25,522 nucleotides of DNA from ANME-2 cluster archaeon (GTDB lineage Archaea; Halobacteriota; Methanosarcinia; Methanosarcinales; Methanocomedenaceae), in the NCBI GenBank assembly GCA_022353185.1, contig JAKRWB010000586.1, positions 1 through 25,522 on the forward strand, in the 5' to 3' direction. Of this stretch, positions 8,066-15,659 are shown piece after piece. How positions within the stretch are numbered: the stretch's first letter is position 1; each line of letters begins with the position of its first letter. Under the pieces are notes generated by a model. The model was not told where the DNA came from. It made no database searches and was given only the letters and a program-made list of their open reading frames with translations. The translations under genes and the position numbers were made by a program.

Positions 8066-8602
8066 CTACGCTGTCTTCTTCTCCACCACATATATTCCGT
8101 CCTGGAATACCCTGGGGTCAAATCTCTTTATTTTGGTCGCCTGCTGGATATTAGCAGCAGTCTGTCCAACATCTTCAATGTTGATACCGGTTACCACTAC
8201 TTCATCGCCTTTAACATCCACCTTTGTGTCTCCCATTATCCTGGCCTTTCTCGGTTTTTTCTCACCAAGGAAATTCCCGATTTTCAGGGCACTACCCTCA
8301 ACTTTCAACTGGATCGGAAAGTGAGAATATACCATTTTCATAGTATAAGTATAGCCATCAGTTACACCTTTTACCATATTGTTGATGTGGGACGAAATGG
8401 TACCAATCATAGCCTGCTGTTTCTTCCTCGGATTGGGTGAATCCACCGTAATCTGGTTATCAACCAGTTCAATAACGATACCGGGATACCAGAGTGAACG
8501 GGACATGGTGCCTTTTGGACCTGTGACAGTACACATACTGCCCTCCATTACCACATTGACCGCCTCTGGGATTTCCACGGCTCTTTTTATCTCCTTTGCC
8601 AT
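8066..8602 (-). CDS. rpl6: large ribosomal subunit protein uL6
   Basis: A 178-residue uL6 with two similar domains, located near the factor-binding site and the sarcin-ricin loop. The N-terminal half begins MAKEIKRAVEIPEAVNV and contains TVTGPKGTMSRSL. The second half has the usual FPIQLKVEGSALKIGNFLGEK. Its ribosome binding site overlaps the stop codon of uS8 (TGAGGTG). The stop codon of uL6 in turn lies within the site for eL32. Confidence 0.96.
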   Translation of the reverse strand: MAKEIKRAVEIPEAVNVVMEGSMCTVTGPKGTMSRSLWYPGIVIELVDNQITVDSPNPRKKQQAMIGTISSHINNMVKGVTDGYTYTMKMVYSHFPIQLKVEGSALKIGNFLGEKKPRKARIMGDTKVDVKGDEVVVTGINIEDVGQTAANIQQATKIKRFDPRVFQDGIYVVEKKTA

Positions 8603-8613
8603 TATGTCACACC

Positions 8614-9006
8614 TCAGTACACGTATGCAAGCAACTGACCGCCAACCGTCTGGGCCCTGGCGTCATTATGAGACTGAACACCATTAGGTGTAGTCAGTAT
8701 CAATGCACCGAAATTGCTTGCTGGGAGGTAGCGTTTCTCCCATTTCTCAAAGTCTCTGTACCCAACTGCTGATCTGGGTTTTATGACTCCGCATTTGTTT
8801 ATCTTTCCAATGAGTTCCACTTTTATCATACCGGCCATGCCGTCGTCTATGAACTCGAACTGTCCCACATATCCCATATCCTGCATGACCTTCAGTACAT
8901 TTCCGATCAATTTGGAAGCAGGATGGATGATGCAATGGGACTTGCCTGTGCTCTCCGCATTTTTCATTGTGGAGAGGGCATCTGCCAATGGGTCTAATAA
9001 TACCAT
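8614..9006 (-). CDS. rps8: small ribosomal subunit protein uS8
   Basis: A 130-residue uS8, an early-assembling 30S protein that binds 16S rRNA helix 21. It starts LLDPLADALSTMKNAE and ends with the conserved GGQLLAYVY. The archaeal mid-region KINKCGVIKPRSAVGY is present. GAGGTGA covering the uS14 stop codon serves as its ribosome binding site. Confidence 0.96.
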   Translation of the reverse strand: MVLLDPLADALSTMKNAESTGKSHCIIHPASKLIGNVLKVMQDMGYVGQFEFIDDGMAGMIKVELIGKINKCGVIKPRSAVGYRDFEKWEKRYLPASNFGALILTTPNGVQSHNDARAQTVGGQLLAYVY

Positions 9007-9017
9007 ATTTTTTCACC

Positions 9018-9185
9018 TCATGAATTCTTGGTAAATCCCATGTCTGGAGCCATTTCTCTGAAACACTGACGACACAGGTATATTCCATATTTCCTTACAA
9101 GTCCCTGTTTCCGGCCGCATCTCTTACATTCATTAGCACCCCGGCCGAACTTCTGTTCTGTTTGAGCTACTGTTTCTTTATTCAT
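9018..9185 (-). CDS. rps14: small ribosomal subunit protein uS14, zinc-binding form
   Basis: A short 55-residue gene identified by translating the minus strand between uL5 and uS8. The protein starts MNKETVAQTEQKFGRG and has two CxxC pairs (C20/C23 and C38/C41) that bind zinc in the C+ form of uS14. The remainder (RKYGIYLCRQCFREMAPDMGF) matches the archaeal family in length and sequence. The start codon overlaps the uL5 stop by ATGA. The position between uL5 and uS8 is the standard one. Confidence 0.96.
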   Translation of the reverse strand: MNKETVAQTEQKFGRGANECKRCGRKQGLVRKYGIYLCRQCFREMAPDMGFTKNS

Positions 9186-9700
9186 GCCAGTACCTCCACG
9201 CCATATGCATCCTTAATATATGCAATAGTATCATGTTTGGTCAATTTATGGCTGTTTGGAACCTTCTGTTTCTGTATCTTACGCCTGCTCACCCGATAAC
9301 CAGGTCTGCACAGTGATACTGTCACATCCATACCGTAAATACCGATATTGGGGTCATATTTCATTTCAGGAAAATCGGTATGTTCCTCAATCCCAAAACT
9401 GAAATTGCCAGTTTTATCGAATTGTGATTCTCTTAACTGGTTCTCAATGATCCCCAGGCTGGTCCTCAAGAAATTCTCTGCCGATTCACCCCTCAGGGTA
9501 ACTTTGCAGCCAATAGGTTCATGCTTCTTTATATGGAACGCCAGCATTGTTCTCTTGGCCTTGGTCCTTACCCCTTGCTGGTGGGCAATGGTATTGAGTA
9601 TATCCTCAGCTTTGTTAAGGTTCTCACCACTCTCGCCCACACCAATATGGATCGTTAGTTTATCAACCTTGGGCGTTCTCATCACATTACTCTCACTCAT
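9182..9700 (-). CDS. rpl5: large ribosomal subunit protein uL5
   Basis: A 172-residue uL5 that contacts 5S rRNA and tRNA at the central protuberance. The core starts MRTPKVDKLTIHIGVGESG, with RTKAKRTMLAFHIKKHEPIGCKVTLRG and the FGIEEHTDFPEMKYDPNIG region as expected. I chose the ATG at 9700, with AGGTG 6 nt upstream, over a GTG three codons earlier. It overlaps the end of eS4 by 8 nt, another likely coupled pair. Confidence 0.95.
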   Translation of the reverse strand: MSESNVMRTPKVDKLTIHIGVGESGENLNKAEDILNTIAHQQGVRTKAKRTMLAFHIKKHEPIGCKVTLRGESAENFLRTSLGIIENQLRESQFDKTGNFSFGIEEHTDFPEMKYDPNIGIYGMDVTVSLCRPGYRVSRRKIQKQKVPNSHKLTKHDTIAYIKDAYGVEVLA

Positions 9701-10409
9701 GGACAGCACCTCCCAGATTGAACTCTGGTTTATCAGTTCCTACCACGAACACATAGTCCTCGATAGTCTCGAAATCAGTGCCATCATTTCTGGTGAGCAC
9801 GACCATGTTGTGCCTGCTACTGCGCACCTTCTTTATATCAGTGATGCTGGCAAGTTCCCCTGAATGGGTGCCACCTGTGATGAGTGCTTTATTACCGGCT
9901 TCGTACTTGATGTGCTTATCTATACTCTTACCAGGCAAAGTCAAAATTACAGTATCATTGGACTTATAGTCATTGCTGGCGATGATATTTGTACCATCGT
10001 GGAGGTTCAACTGTACTTTCCCGCCTTTTATTGTAGTCTTGTTCAGTATCTTGCAAGGTTTCTTTGGGTCTTCCACATCCAGCACATTAACTACAAGCCT
10101 GCCCTTAGGATCCAGTAATAATCTGTAACTGGTGTTAATCTTAGGGAACTGCACCACATCAAAGACCCCTACAGGGAACTTATGGTCCCGTCGGACTATA
10201 CCATCCACAAGCACATTGCCTTCGTTTAGTACCCGTTTTGCCTCCCTCAGATTATCAACCATTTTCAGTATATCCCTGATAAGAACTCCTAATGGTAACG
10301 CTTGTTTGCCAGAATGTGGACCCGGATTAGGTTTGGTAATCCAAATGTTTGTCTTCTTAGATACGGGCCAGCTCTTTGGAGAAGCGATTCTTTTTAAATG
10401 TCTGCTCAC
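9693..10409 (-). CDS. rps4e: small ribosomal subunit protein eS4
   Basis: Archaeal/eukaryotic 30S protein of 238 residues. The domain order is as expected: a basic N-terminus (RHLKRIASPKSWPVSKKT), an S4-type RNA-binding segment (VLNEGNVLVDGIVRRD, about residues 60-80), a central domain, and a KOW motif near residues 172-190 (ALITGGTHSGELASI). The start codon is GTG, overlapping the uL24 stop as GTGA. The GGAGG encoded at the end of uL24 lies about 10 nt upstream. Confidence 0.95.
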   Translation of the reverse strand: MSRHLKRIASPKSWPVSKKTNIWITKPNPGPHSGKQALPLGVLIRDILKMVDNLREAKRVLNEGNVLVDGIVRRDHKFPVGVFDVVQFPKINTSYRLLLDPKGRLVVNVLDVEDPKKPCKILNKTTIKGGKVQLNLHDGTNIIASNDYKSNDTVILTLPGKSIDKHIKYEAGNKALITGGTHSGELASITDIKKVRSSRHNMVVLTRNDGTDFETIEDYVFVVGTDKPEFNLGGAVHE

Positions 10410-10777
10410 TGTTGTTCGCCTCCTCTTGATAGTGTTAGTTCTCTAATCTTATCCTTGAGGTCCAGCTTTGTTATCATCACGTTGGATGGGTGTACAGGTC
10501 TGGGTACCTCTGTACCATCTGCTTTAGGCACACTCACGCCCTCCACCACAACTTTGGTGTGTTTCAGGTCTACACGTTCCACCTTTCCTTCTGTACCGGT
10601 GTGGTCCCCTCGCATTACCATAACCGTGTCGCCTTCCCTGATAGGTAAGTTGCGTTTGTTGTACTTTGCCCGCAACTCATGGGACAGAAGAGCACTCATC
10701 AATTTCTGGCGTTGGTGCAGCGTTGCGTTGTAGCGTGCCTTGCGCTGTTTTCTTGGTTGTGTTGATTTGATCTTCAT
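10406..10777 (-). CDS. rpl24: large ribosomal subunit protein uL24
   Basis: A 123-residue uL24 with the archaeal basic N-terminus (KSTQPRKQRKARYNA) and a KOW motif (REGDTVMVMRGDHTGTEGKV) that initiates 50S assembly by binding 23S rRNA. An in-frame methionine codon exists 13 codons upstream inside the uL14 gene. I rejected it because GAGGTGA lies just before the ATG at 10777 and the extra hydrophobic residues do not fit the family. The gap to uL14 is 10 nt. Confidence 0.95.
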   Translation of the reverse strand: MKIKSTQPRKQRKARYNATLHQRQKLMSALLSHELRAKYNKRNLPIREGDTVMVMRGDHTGTEGKVERVDLKHTKVVVEGVSVPKADGTEVPRPVHPSNVMITKLDLKDKIRELTLSRGGEQQ

Positions 10778-10787
10778 ATAGCTCACC

Positions 10788-11186
10788 TCACACAATAATA
10801 GAAGCCACTGATGCAATCTTAGTGAACCGCTCTGCAGCTTCCCTGGCCACCGGGCCCTTTATTTCTGTTCCTTTGGGTATGCCATCATCATCTGTGATAA
10901 CCACAGCATTATCTTCAAAGGAAACCCTGATGCCGTCCGGTCGCCTGAACTCTTTCTTCTGCCGTACTACAACGGCTTTCATTACCTGTTTGCGCATCTC
11001 TGGTGTGCCTTTCTTCACACTGACCACCAGCATGTCACCTATGCCACCCTTAGGTTGCCTGTTCTTTACACCACGATATCTCTTCACAGATATGATCTCT
11101 ACCTGCCTGGCACCTGTATTATCCACACAGTCAAGCCTGGCACCTGCATTCAAGGCACGTGGTATATTGGCTTTCATACCTCTCAT
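10788..11186 (-). CDS. rpl14: large ribosomal subunit protein uL14
   Basis: A highly conserved 132-residue 50S protein at the subunit interface. It shows NIPRALNAGARLDCVDNTGA at the start, then GDMLVVSVKKGTPEMRKQV and the RRPDGIRVSFEDNAVVI strand pair, and ends in the usual AEKF-like helix and SIIV. The ATG overlaps the uS17 stop as ATGA, with GAGGTGA encoded in the last uS17 codons. Confidence 0.97.
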   Translation of the reverse strand: MRGMKANIPRALNAGARLDCVDNTGARQVEIISVKRYRGVKNRQPKGGIGDMLVVSVKKGTPEMRKQVMKAVVVRQKKEFRRPDGIRVSFEDNAVVITDDDGIPKGTEIKGPVAREAAERFTKIASVASIIV

Positions 11187-11506
11187 TTCGTCACCTCAAT
11201 TACAACAAAGGTTTTGGTCTTGCTCAAAGGTCTGCATTCCGCAATCTTTACCTCATCTCCCTCTTTAGCATCAATGCAAGGGGGGTTATGGGCATGAATC
11301 TTTGATTGTCTCTTCTCGTATCGCTCATATTTCTTTATGAGCTTCTCGAACGTCCGCTTCACTACCACTGTCTTATCCATTTTACTGGCCACGACCGACC
11401 CGGTAAAAACCTGACCCCTTACGGGCAGTGTACCATGGAAAGGACAGTTGATGTCAGTGCACTCCCCAGAGGGAGCTTCGACGTCCAGCCCTATATTTCG
11501 TGTCAT
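11183..11506 (-). CDS. rps17: small ribosomal subunit protein uS17
   Basis: A 107-residue uS17 with the archaeal N-terminal segment that contains two cysteines and CPFHGTLPVRG. The OB-fold RNA-binding core follows (FTGSVVASKMDKTVVVKRTF, YEKRQSKIHAHNPPC, GDEVKIAECRPLSKTK). It binds 16S rRNA early in 30S assembly. A GAGGA site lies about 8 nt upstream of the ATG, in the 26 nt gap after rnp1. Confidence 0.96.
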   Translation of the reverse strand: MTRNIGLDVEAPSGECTDINCPFHGTLPVRGQVFTGSVVASKMDKTVVVKRTFEKLIKKYERYEKRQSKIHAHNPPCIDAKEGDEVKIAECRPLSKTKTFVVIEVTK

Positions 11507-11532
11507 TATTATATTCCTCGATATTCGTCAAT

Positions 11533-11868
11533 TTAAAGATTTACTCTTCGCTTTATAGTTTTCTTGAACTTTGATTGAATGCGATTTTCGGGTTGTGAGA
11601 GCAATAAAGTTCCATCCACTTTAACCCACACACTTGTTTTTGGCAGGTAACGTCTACCATCACTTGTGGGTATTGTGAACACGAATTGAGTATGGGACTT
11701 GGGCACGGTCTTTACGAGCCTGTCACCCACATCAATACGTAATGTATTTCTGGTTTCGTCAATCACTTTTCCTTTAATTCCTATCTGAGCAGTATTTGAG
11801 CTGTGCACCACTGCAGCCTCAAGTCCTATCAATTCATGATGGATGAGGTTTTGTGGTGTTATCTGCAT
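11533..11868 (-). CDS. rnp1: ribonuclease P protein component 1 (Rpp29/Pop4)
   Basis: Protein subunit of archaeal RNase P, which removes 5' leaders from pre-tRNAs. The 111-residue protein begins MQITPQNLIHHELIGLEAAV and has the Sm-like Pop4 core with GIKGKVIDETRNTLRI and VPKSHTQFVFTIP. The position between uL29 and uS17 is the standard archaeal one. The start at 11868 is supported by a GGAGG site 6-7 nt upstream. An in-frame ATG eight codons earlier lies inside uL29 and is not used here. No eIF1 (SUI1) gene lies between it and uL29, as occurs in some euryarchaea. Confidence 0.94.
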   Translation of the reverse strand: MQITPQNLIHHELIGLEAAVVHSSNTAQIGIKGKVIDETRNTLRIDVGDRLVKTVPKSHTQFVFTIPTSDGRRYLPKTSVWVKVDGTLLLSQPENRIQSKFKKTIKRRVNL

Positions 11869-11881
11869 GTATTTCCTCCGA

Positions 11882-12082
11882 TCATTCTCCAATCTCTTTT
11901 TGTATGGTCTTGATCCGTGCTATGGTCCTGCGTATCTCGCCAATCCGGCCCGGATTCTCAGGTGCACCGCCAGCCGATGCAATGGCACGTTCCCTTATGA
12001 GTTCAGCGTTAAGAGTATCCAATTCATCAAGTCTCTCCTCACGGCTCATATTCCGTATCTCATCCACTCGCAGTATGGCCAT
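11882..12082 (-). CDS. rpl29: large ribosomal subunit protein uL29
   Basis: A 66-residue two-helix protein near the peptide exit tunnel. It begins MAILRVDEIRNMSREER, continues LDELDTLNAELIRERA, and has the conserved NPGRIGEIRRTIARIKTI helix. The ATG shares one base with the uS3 stop (TGATG). I used this ATG rather than the GTG immediately before it. Confidence 0.95.
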   Translation of the reverse strand: MAILRVDEIRNMSREERLDELDTLNAELIRERAIASAGGAPENPGRIGEIRRTIARIKTIQKEIGE

Positions 12083-13023
12083 CACTCATCATCCCCTTCA
12101 ACCTTATGCACTCTTTTGGACGGATGCCAGTAATCATAGCCTTCATGTTTGTGCTCTTCAACACTGTTGATAATACGTGTCTGATCGCTAACCGCTGTTT
12201 CACCCTCTGGCTGTGCTTCGGGTTGTGCTACAACAACTTCTTCTGGTTTGGCAGCTGCAGGTGTATCGTGTGGTCTGGACATTGGATGCCAGTCCGTGTC
12301 GTCATGCCTGTGTTCCCAGATACTGCCGACCTGTCTAAGATTGGCCATCTTAGCCTCCTTATCAGGAGACTTTTCGACAACCTCTTTGATGCTTTCCTTT
12401 ACTTCAGGTTCAGCAACTTCAGGAGTCGTCTCTTTTAACATATGGAACTTGCCGGGAAGTACGGTGCCCGGGGGTACGATGCGTACTCTGCAACCAATAG
12501 CGCCTAATTTCTTCACTGCCATGGCATAACCCGAATCCACCAGTTCTTCAGCAGGCTTGCCTGCATGTTTAATGTAACCTTCAACCATCTTGGAAACCCT
12601 TGAACGAGGACCGGTAAGTTTTCCAGAGATTATGATCTGGCAACCCAGTGCCCCAGAGTCCATGATACGGCTCAGCATATTGTGCCCCGCTTTCCTGAAA
12701 TACCATCCTCTCTCAAGAGCATTTGCAAGACGGTTTGCCATCATCTGTGCATTGAGTTCAGGTACTTTTACCTCCTGCACCTCGATCTGTGGATTGTCCA
12801 CATTGAAGAGATATGACATGTCCCTGGTCAGACGCTGTATGGTCTTACCACCTTTGCCGATAACCATTCCTGGTTTCTCTGCTAACAGAGTTATCTGGGT
12901 GCCCATGGGTGTGCGGTTCATGACCATTCCACCGTATCCGGCACGTTCGAGCTGTTTGGTGAAATACTCGTTGATCCTTGCTTTGTTCAGCCCGTCTTGT
13001 ACGAATTTTCTCTCAATTCCCAT
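12082..13023 (-). CDS. rps3: small ribosomal subunit protein uS3 with long C-terminal tail
   Basis: A 313-residue uS3, a 30S protein lining the mRNA entry channel. The archaeal N-terminus (KFVQDG, INEYFTKQLERAGYGG) leads to a KH domain with GMVIGKGGKTIQRL (about residues 52-65). The conserved second domain ends near residue 195. About 115 residues follow as a low-complexity acidic/alanine/proline tail. The tail holds two copies of a His/Trp motif (residues 232-252 and 285-306, pattern EH[RK]H..D..WHP..R.H). The ATG at 13023 sits 8 nt after GGAGGTG, which is encoded in the last uL22 codons. Confidence 0.95.
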   Translation of the reverse strand: MGIERKFVQDGLNKARINEYFTKQLERAGYGGMVMNRTPMGTQITLLAEKPGMVIGKGGKTIQRLTRDMSYLFNVDNPQIEVQEVKVPELNAQMMANRLANALERGWYFRKAGHNMLSRIMDSGALGCQIIISGKLTGPRSRVSKMVEGYIKHAGKPAEELVDSGYAMAVKKLGAIGCRVRIVPPGTVLPGKFHMLKETTPEVAEPEVKESIKEVVEKSPDKEAKMANLRQVGSIWEHRHDDTDWHPMSRPHDTPAAAKPEEVVVAQPEAQPEGETAVSDQTRIINSVEEHKHEGYDYWHPSKRVHKVEGDDE

Positions 13024-13025
13024 GT

Positions 13026-13481
13026 TCACTGCACCTCCTGGAGTACTACTTCTATGTTCACGGTCTCTGTGTTCTTAGGTGAAGAGCTACCCCGTGCCCT
13101 GGCCCTGTAACCATGTATCACACGTCCTTGTTTGGTTGAAATGTGACTGATCTTCATACGCTGGGGGTCAAGCCCCTTATATTCAGCGTTGGCCTCTGCA
13201 TTTACCAGAATCTTGATGAATTCTTTAGCAGCTTTCTGGGGGTACCTGCCAGCGGCCATTGGACCCCTGCGGTGCCCCATACTGTCATTGTGCCGCTTAA
13301 AAGGTACTGCCTGTTTTAGAGCAGCCACTTCCCCAAGATAGTGCCTTGCACGCTCGGTCTTCATACCCTTGATGGCCCTGCATATCTCCCTTGAATGCCT
13401 GGGTGAGATATGTAATTCATGACCCATTGCAGTGGATGTAGTTTCCGGGTCTGTCTGAACTGAATACTGAATTCTTGACAT
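13026..13481 (-). CDS. rpl22: large ribosomal subunit protein uL22
   Basis: A 151-residue uL22 that lines the nascent peptide tunnel. Diagnostic segments are ELHISPRHSREICRAIKGM, the AVPFKRHNDSMGHRRG loop (archaeal/eukaryotic insert), and the long hairpin GLDPQRMKISHISTKQGR followed by the RARARGSSSPK tip. The last residues EVQ are encoded by GAGGTGCAG, which also provides the ribosome binding site for uS3. Confidence 0.96.
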   Translation of the reverse strand: MSRIQYSVQTDPETTSTAMGHELHISPRHSREICRAIKGMKTERARHYLGEVAALKQAVPFKRHNDSMGHRRGPMAAGRYPQKAAKEFIKILVNAEANAEYKGLDPQRMKISHISTKQGRVIHGYRARARGSSSPKNTETVNIEVVLQEVQ

Positions 13482-13494
13482 CCTTTTTCCTCCA

Positions 13495-13908
13495 TCACTT
13501 CAAGGGTACGAACTTGCTGGACTTGGTAGCACCAACACCGGCTGAACCGTGGCTCACGCGCCTACGGGTCATGGAATACTCCCCGAAATAGTGCCCCATC
13601 ATCTCTGGCATGACCTCGACCTTCTCGAAGCTCTTACCATTATATATCTCCAGATTGAGACCTACCATGTCAGGAAATATGAGCATATCCCTTCTATGCG
13701 TCCTGACGGTGGTCTCACCATCCTTGACCTTCTGCATTATCTTTTTATGTTCATCGCTAAGTCCGCGTTTTATTGTCCTGCGCTGTCTTGCAGGTATCAT
13801 TTGGGAAAACTCTTCAGTGCTTAATGTCTTAAGCTCATCAACGGTCTTTCCGCGATAAGTATATTCACCTTTTCTCTTTGGGAGTTTGGTGGATGTTTTC
13901 TTTGCCAT
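13495..13908 (-). CDS. rps19: small ribosomal subunit protein uS19
   Basis: A 137-residue archaeal-length uS19 of the 30S head. An N-terminal archaeal extension (RKGEYTYRGKTVDELKTL) precedes the core with VRTHRRDMLIFPDMVGL and the signature YNGKSFEKVEVMPEMMGHYFGEYS. It ends in a basic tail. The gap to uL22 is 13 nt. Confidence 0.97.
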   Translation of the reverse strand: MAKKTSTKLPKRKGEYTYRGKTVDELKTLSTEEFSQMIPARQRRTIKRGLSDEHKKIMQKVKDGETTVRTHRRDMLIFPDMVGLNLEIYNGKSFEKVEVMPEMMGHYFGEYSMTRRRVSHGSAGVGATKSSKFVPLK

Positions 13909-13914
13909 ACCTTC

Positions 13915-14628
13915 TCACCTCTTTCCTGTTCGCCTTGCAGCTATCGAACCGACCTTTCGGCCCGGTGGCGCTCTTCTACTCACTGTCGTGGGTCTTCCCG
14001 GATGCTGCCATCCACCGCCACCAAATGGGTGGTTTATTGCGTTCATTGCAACACCACGTACCCGGGGATATTTTGCAGCCCTTGTTTTCATCTTATGATA
14101 TTTCTTTCCAGCTTTAACAAATGGTTTATCAGTCCTACCACCGCCAGCCACCACACCGATGGTAGCCTTGCACAGTGGGCTCAACCATTTCATCTCACCA
14201 CTTGGAAGCTGCACTACACTCTTGCCCACATCATGAGCGACAAGCACAGCATATACACCGCTTGAGCGGGCGAACTGTCCGCCGTCTCCCGGTTTATTTT
14301 CAATGTTACATACCAGCACACCTTCAGGTATCTCTCCCAGAGGCAATGTATTGCCCGCCTTGACCTCGGCAGATATCCCGCAGGAAATTTGCTGTCCGAC
14401 TGCAATACCTTCGGGGACGAGTATTAGTCGTTCTTCCCCGTTATCCAGTTTCACCCTCGCAATGGGGGCAGATCTGGCAGTGTCATGCAGAATCTCGATG
14501 ATATCTCCAGTGACTGTTTGGTCTTTGTCTACCTTAATGTGTTTAAGTTCAGCTTTGAACCTGTGGGAGGGTGCCCGGTACGTGGGTGTCCCTTTTCCTC
14601 GGTTCTGTGAGATAATTCTCTTTCCCAT
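13915..14628 (-). CDS. rpl2: large ribosomal subunit protein uL2
   Basis: A 237-residue uL2 required for subunit joining and peptidyl transferase function. It starts MGKRIISQNRGKGTPTYRAPSHRFK and contains the OB and SH3 domains. It ends with the highly conserved MNAINHPFGGGGWQHPGRP stretch, which includes the functionally important histidine near the peptidyl transferase centre. The ATG at 14628 is chosen over a GTG three codons upstream because AGGTGA lies just before it and MGKR is the family start. Confidence 0.96.
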   Translation of the reverse strand: MGKRIISQNRGKGTPTYRAPSHRFKAELKHIKVDKDQTVTGDIIEILHDTARSAPIARVKLDNGEERLILVPEGIAVGQQISCGISAEVKAGNTLPLGEIPEGVLVCNIENKPGDGGQFARSSGVYAVLVAHDVGKSVVQLPSGEMKWLSPLCKATIGVVAGGGRTDKPFVKAGKKYHKMKTRAAKYPRVRGVAMNAINHPFGGGGWQHPGRPTTVSRRAPPGRKVGSIAARRTGKR

Positions 14629-14643
14629 ACCTTTCACCTCTCC

Positions 14644-14895
14644 TTAGAATATACCAAGTTTTGAGGCCAACTCACCAGCAGTAGTGTCACCTTCAAAGCT
14701 GACGATGGCCTTTTTCTTGCCTTTCATGGTTATCATGGTATTCACGCTGATAATGGGGATGTTGTAGAGTTTTTCTATCTCCCGCTTTATCTGTCCCTTG
14801 GTAGCGTTAATGTCCACTATGAACTGCAACTTATTGTTGTCCTCGATATGATAGGTCGCCTTTTCTGTGACAAAGGGATGTTTAATGGCAGACAT
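14644..14895 (-). CDS. rpl23: large ribosomal subunit protein uL23
   Basis: A compact 83-residue uL23 at the tunnel exit, where SRP and the translocon dock. It shows KHPFVTEKATYHIEDNNKLQF, the VDINATKGQIKREIEKLYNI segment, and a short C-terminus typical of archaea. The ATG begins directly after the uL4 stop triplet. Confidence 0.96.
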   Translation of the reverse strand: MSAIKHPFVTEKATYHIEDNNKLQFIVDINATKGQIKREIEKLYNIPIISVNTMITMKGKKKAIVSFEGDTTAGELASKLGIF

Positions 14896-15654
14896 CTACG
14901 CCACCCCACCCAGTGCCCGTATGGCAGATTCGGTCCAGATGGCCAACCTGCCTGCATGGGTTCCCGGTGCCAGCAGTTCTGCGTTCAGCCTGTTGACCAT
15001 TACCACATCCACTCCGGGCAAATTGCGTGCTGCCCGTACGATGCCGTTATCCTGGCCCACTACTATGATCAAGCTCTTGGGTCTCTTGTACTTGCGACCG
15101 CGTCTCTTGCCGCCGCCTGCCCTGATGTGCTTACCGTTCTTGGCACGCATGACATCCTGGAACACATTGATGGTTTCCATGAAGCCTACAACTTCTTTTG
15201 TGGTCTTGACATCCTGAAACTCATCCACAGCAACTATGGGCAGTTCTGCATCGAACCTGTGCCCTCGCTGCTTTGTCAGTTCAACATTGCCAGTGGCAGC
15301 TATTGCCGAATTAATGGCTTTTAAGCGTTCTTTCTTATTGATCTTCTCAGAGTAATCTTTCTCCAACTTTGGTGGATGGGCTCTCCTGCCACCTCTTGCC
15401 TGGCATATCCGGGCAACCCTGTTGCCATTCTTTATCCTTGGCACCCTGGCAGAACCTCTGCCTGGACCCGCATTATCTGCTGAAGTCTGCATACCGGCAT
15501 AAGGGGTAGGACCGTAAACCTGTAACCTGTTAGCCTGAGCCGCCAATACTGCTCTTTTAATCAGGTCCGGCCTGTAGCTCTCATTAAATACTTCAGGGAG
15601 CTCAATTTCACCTTTTTGTGCTCCTGTTAAATCCATGATTTTTGCCTTGCTCAT
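14896..15654 (-). CDS. rpl4: large ribosomal subunit protein uL4
   Basis: A 252-residue archaeal uL4 (formerly L4/L1e) reaching into the exit tunnel. The extended tunnel loop is visible as GRGSARVPRIKNGNRVAR and the glycine/arginine-rich QARGGRRAHPPK. The globular part carries the conserved RGHRF and KPKSL-like (RPKSLIIVVG) stretches. A 5 nt gap separates it from uL3. Confidence 0.96.
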   Translation of the reverse strand: MSKAKIMDLTGAQKGEIELPEVFNESYRPDLIKRAVLAAQANRLQVYGPTPYAGMQTSADNAGPGRGSARVPRIKNGNRVARICQARGGRRAHPPKLEKDYSEKINKKERLKAINSAIAATGNVELTKQRGHRFDAELPIVAVDEFQDVKTTKEVVGFMETINVFQDVMRAKNGKHIRAGGGKRRGRKYKRPKSLIIVVGQDNGIVRAARNLPGVDVVMVNRLNAELLAPGTHAGRLAIWTESAIRALGGVA

Positions 15655-15659
15655 TTATC

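Noticed and set aside
7410..8324. A 304-codon plus-strand open frame opposite eL32 and uL6
   Set aside because: Spans two well-supported ribosomal protein genes on the other strand; Ser/Leu/Phe-rich shadow without recognisable motifs.
10778..10816. Longer N-terminus for uL24
   Set aside because: Would begin inside the uL14 gene and add a hydrophobic stretch foreign to the family; the ATG at 10777 has a good ribosome binding site.
11869..11892. Longer N-terminus for rnp1
   Set aside because: Would begin inside uL29; a GGAGG site sits immediately ahead of the ATG at 11868.
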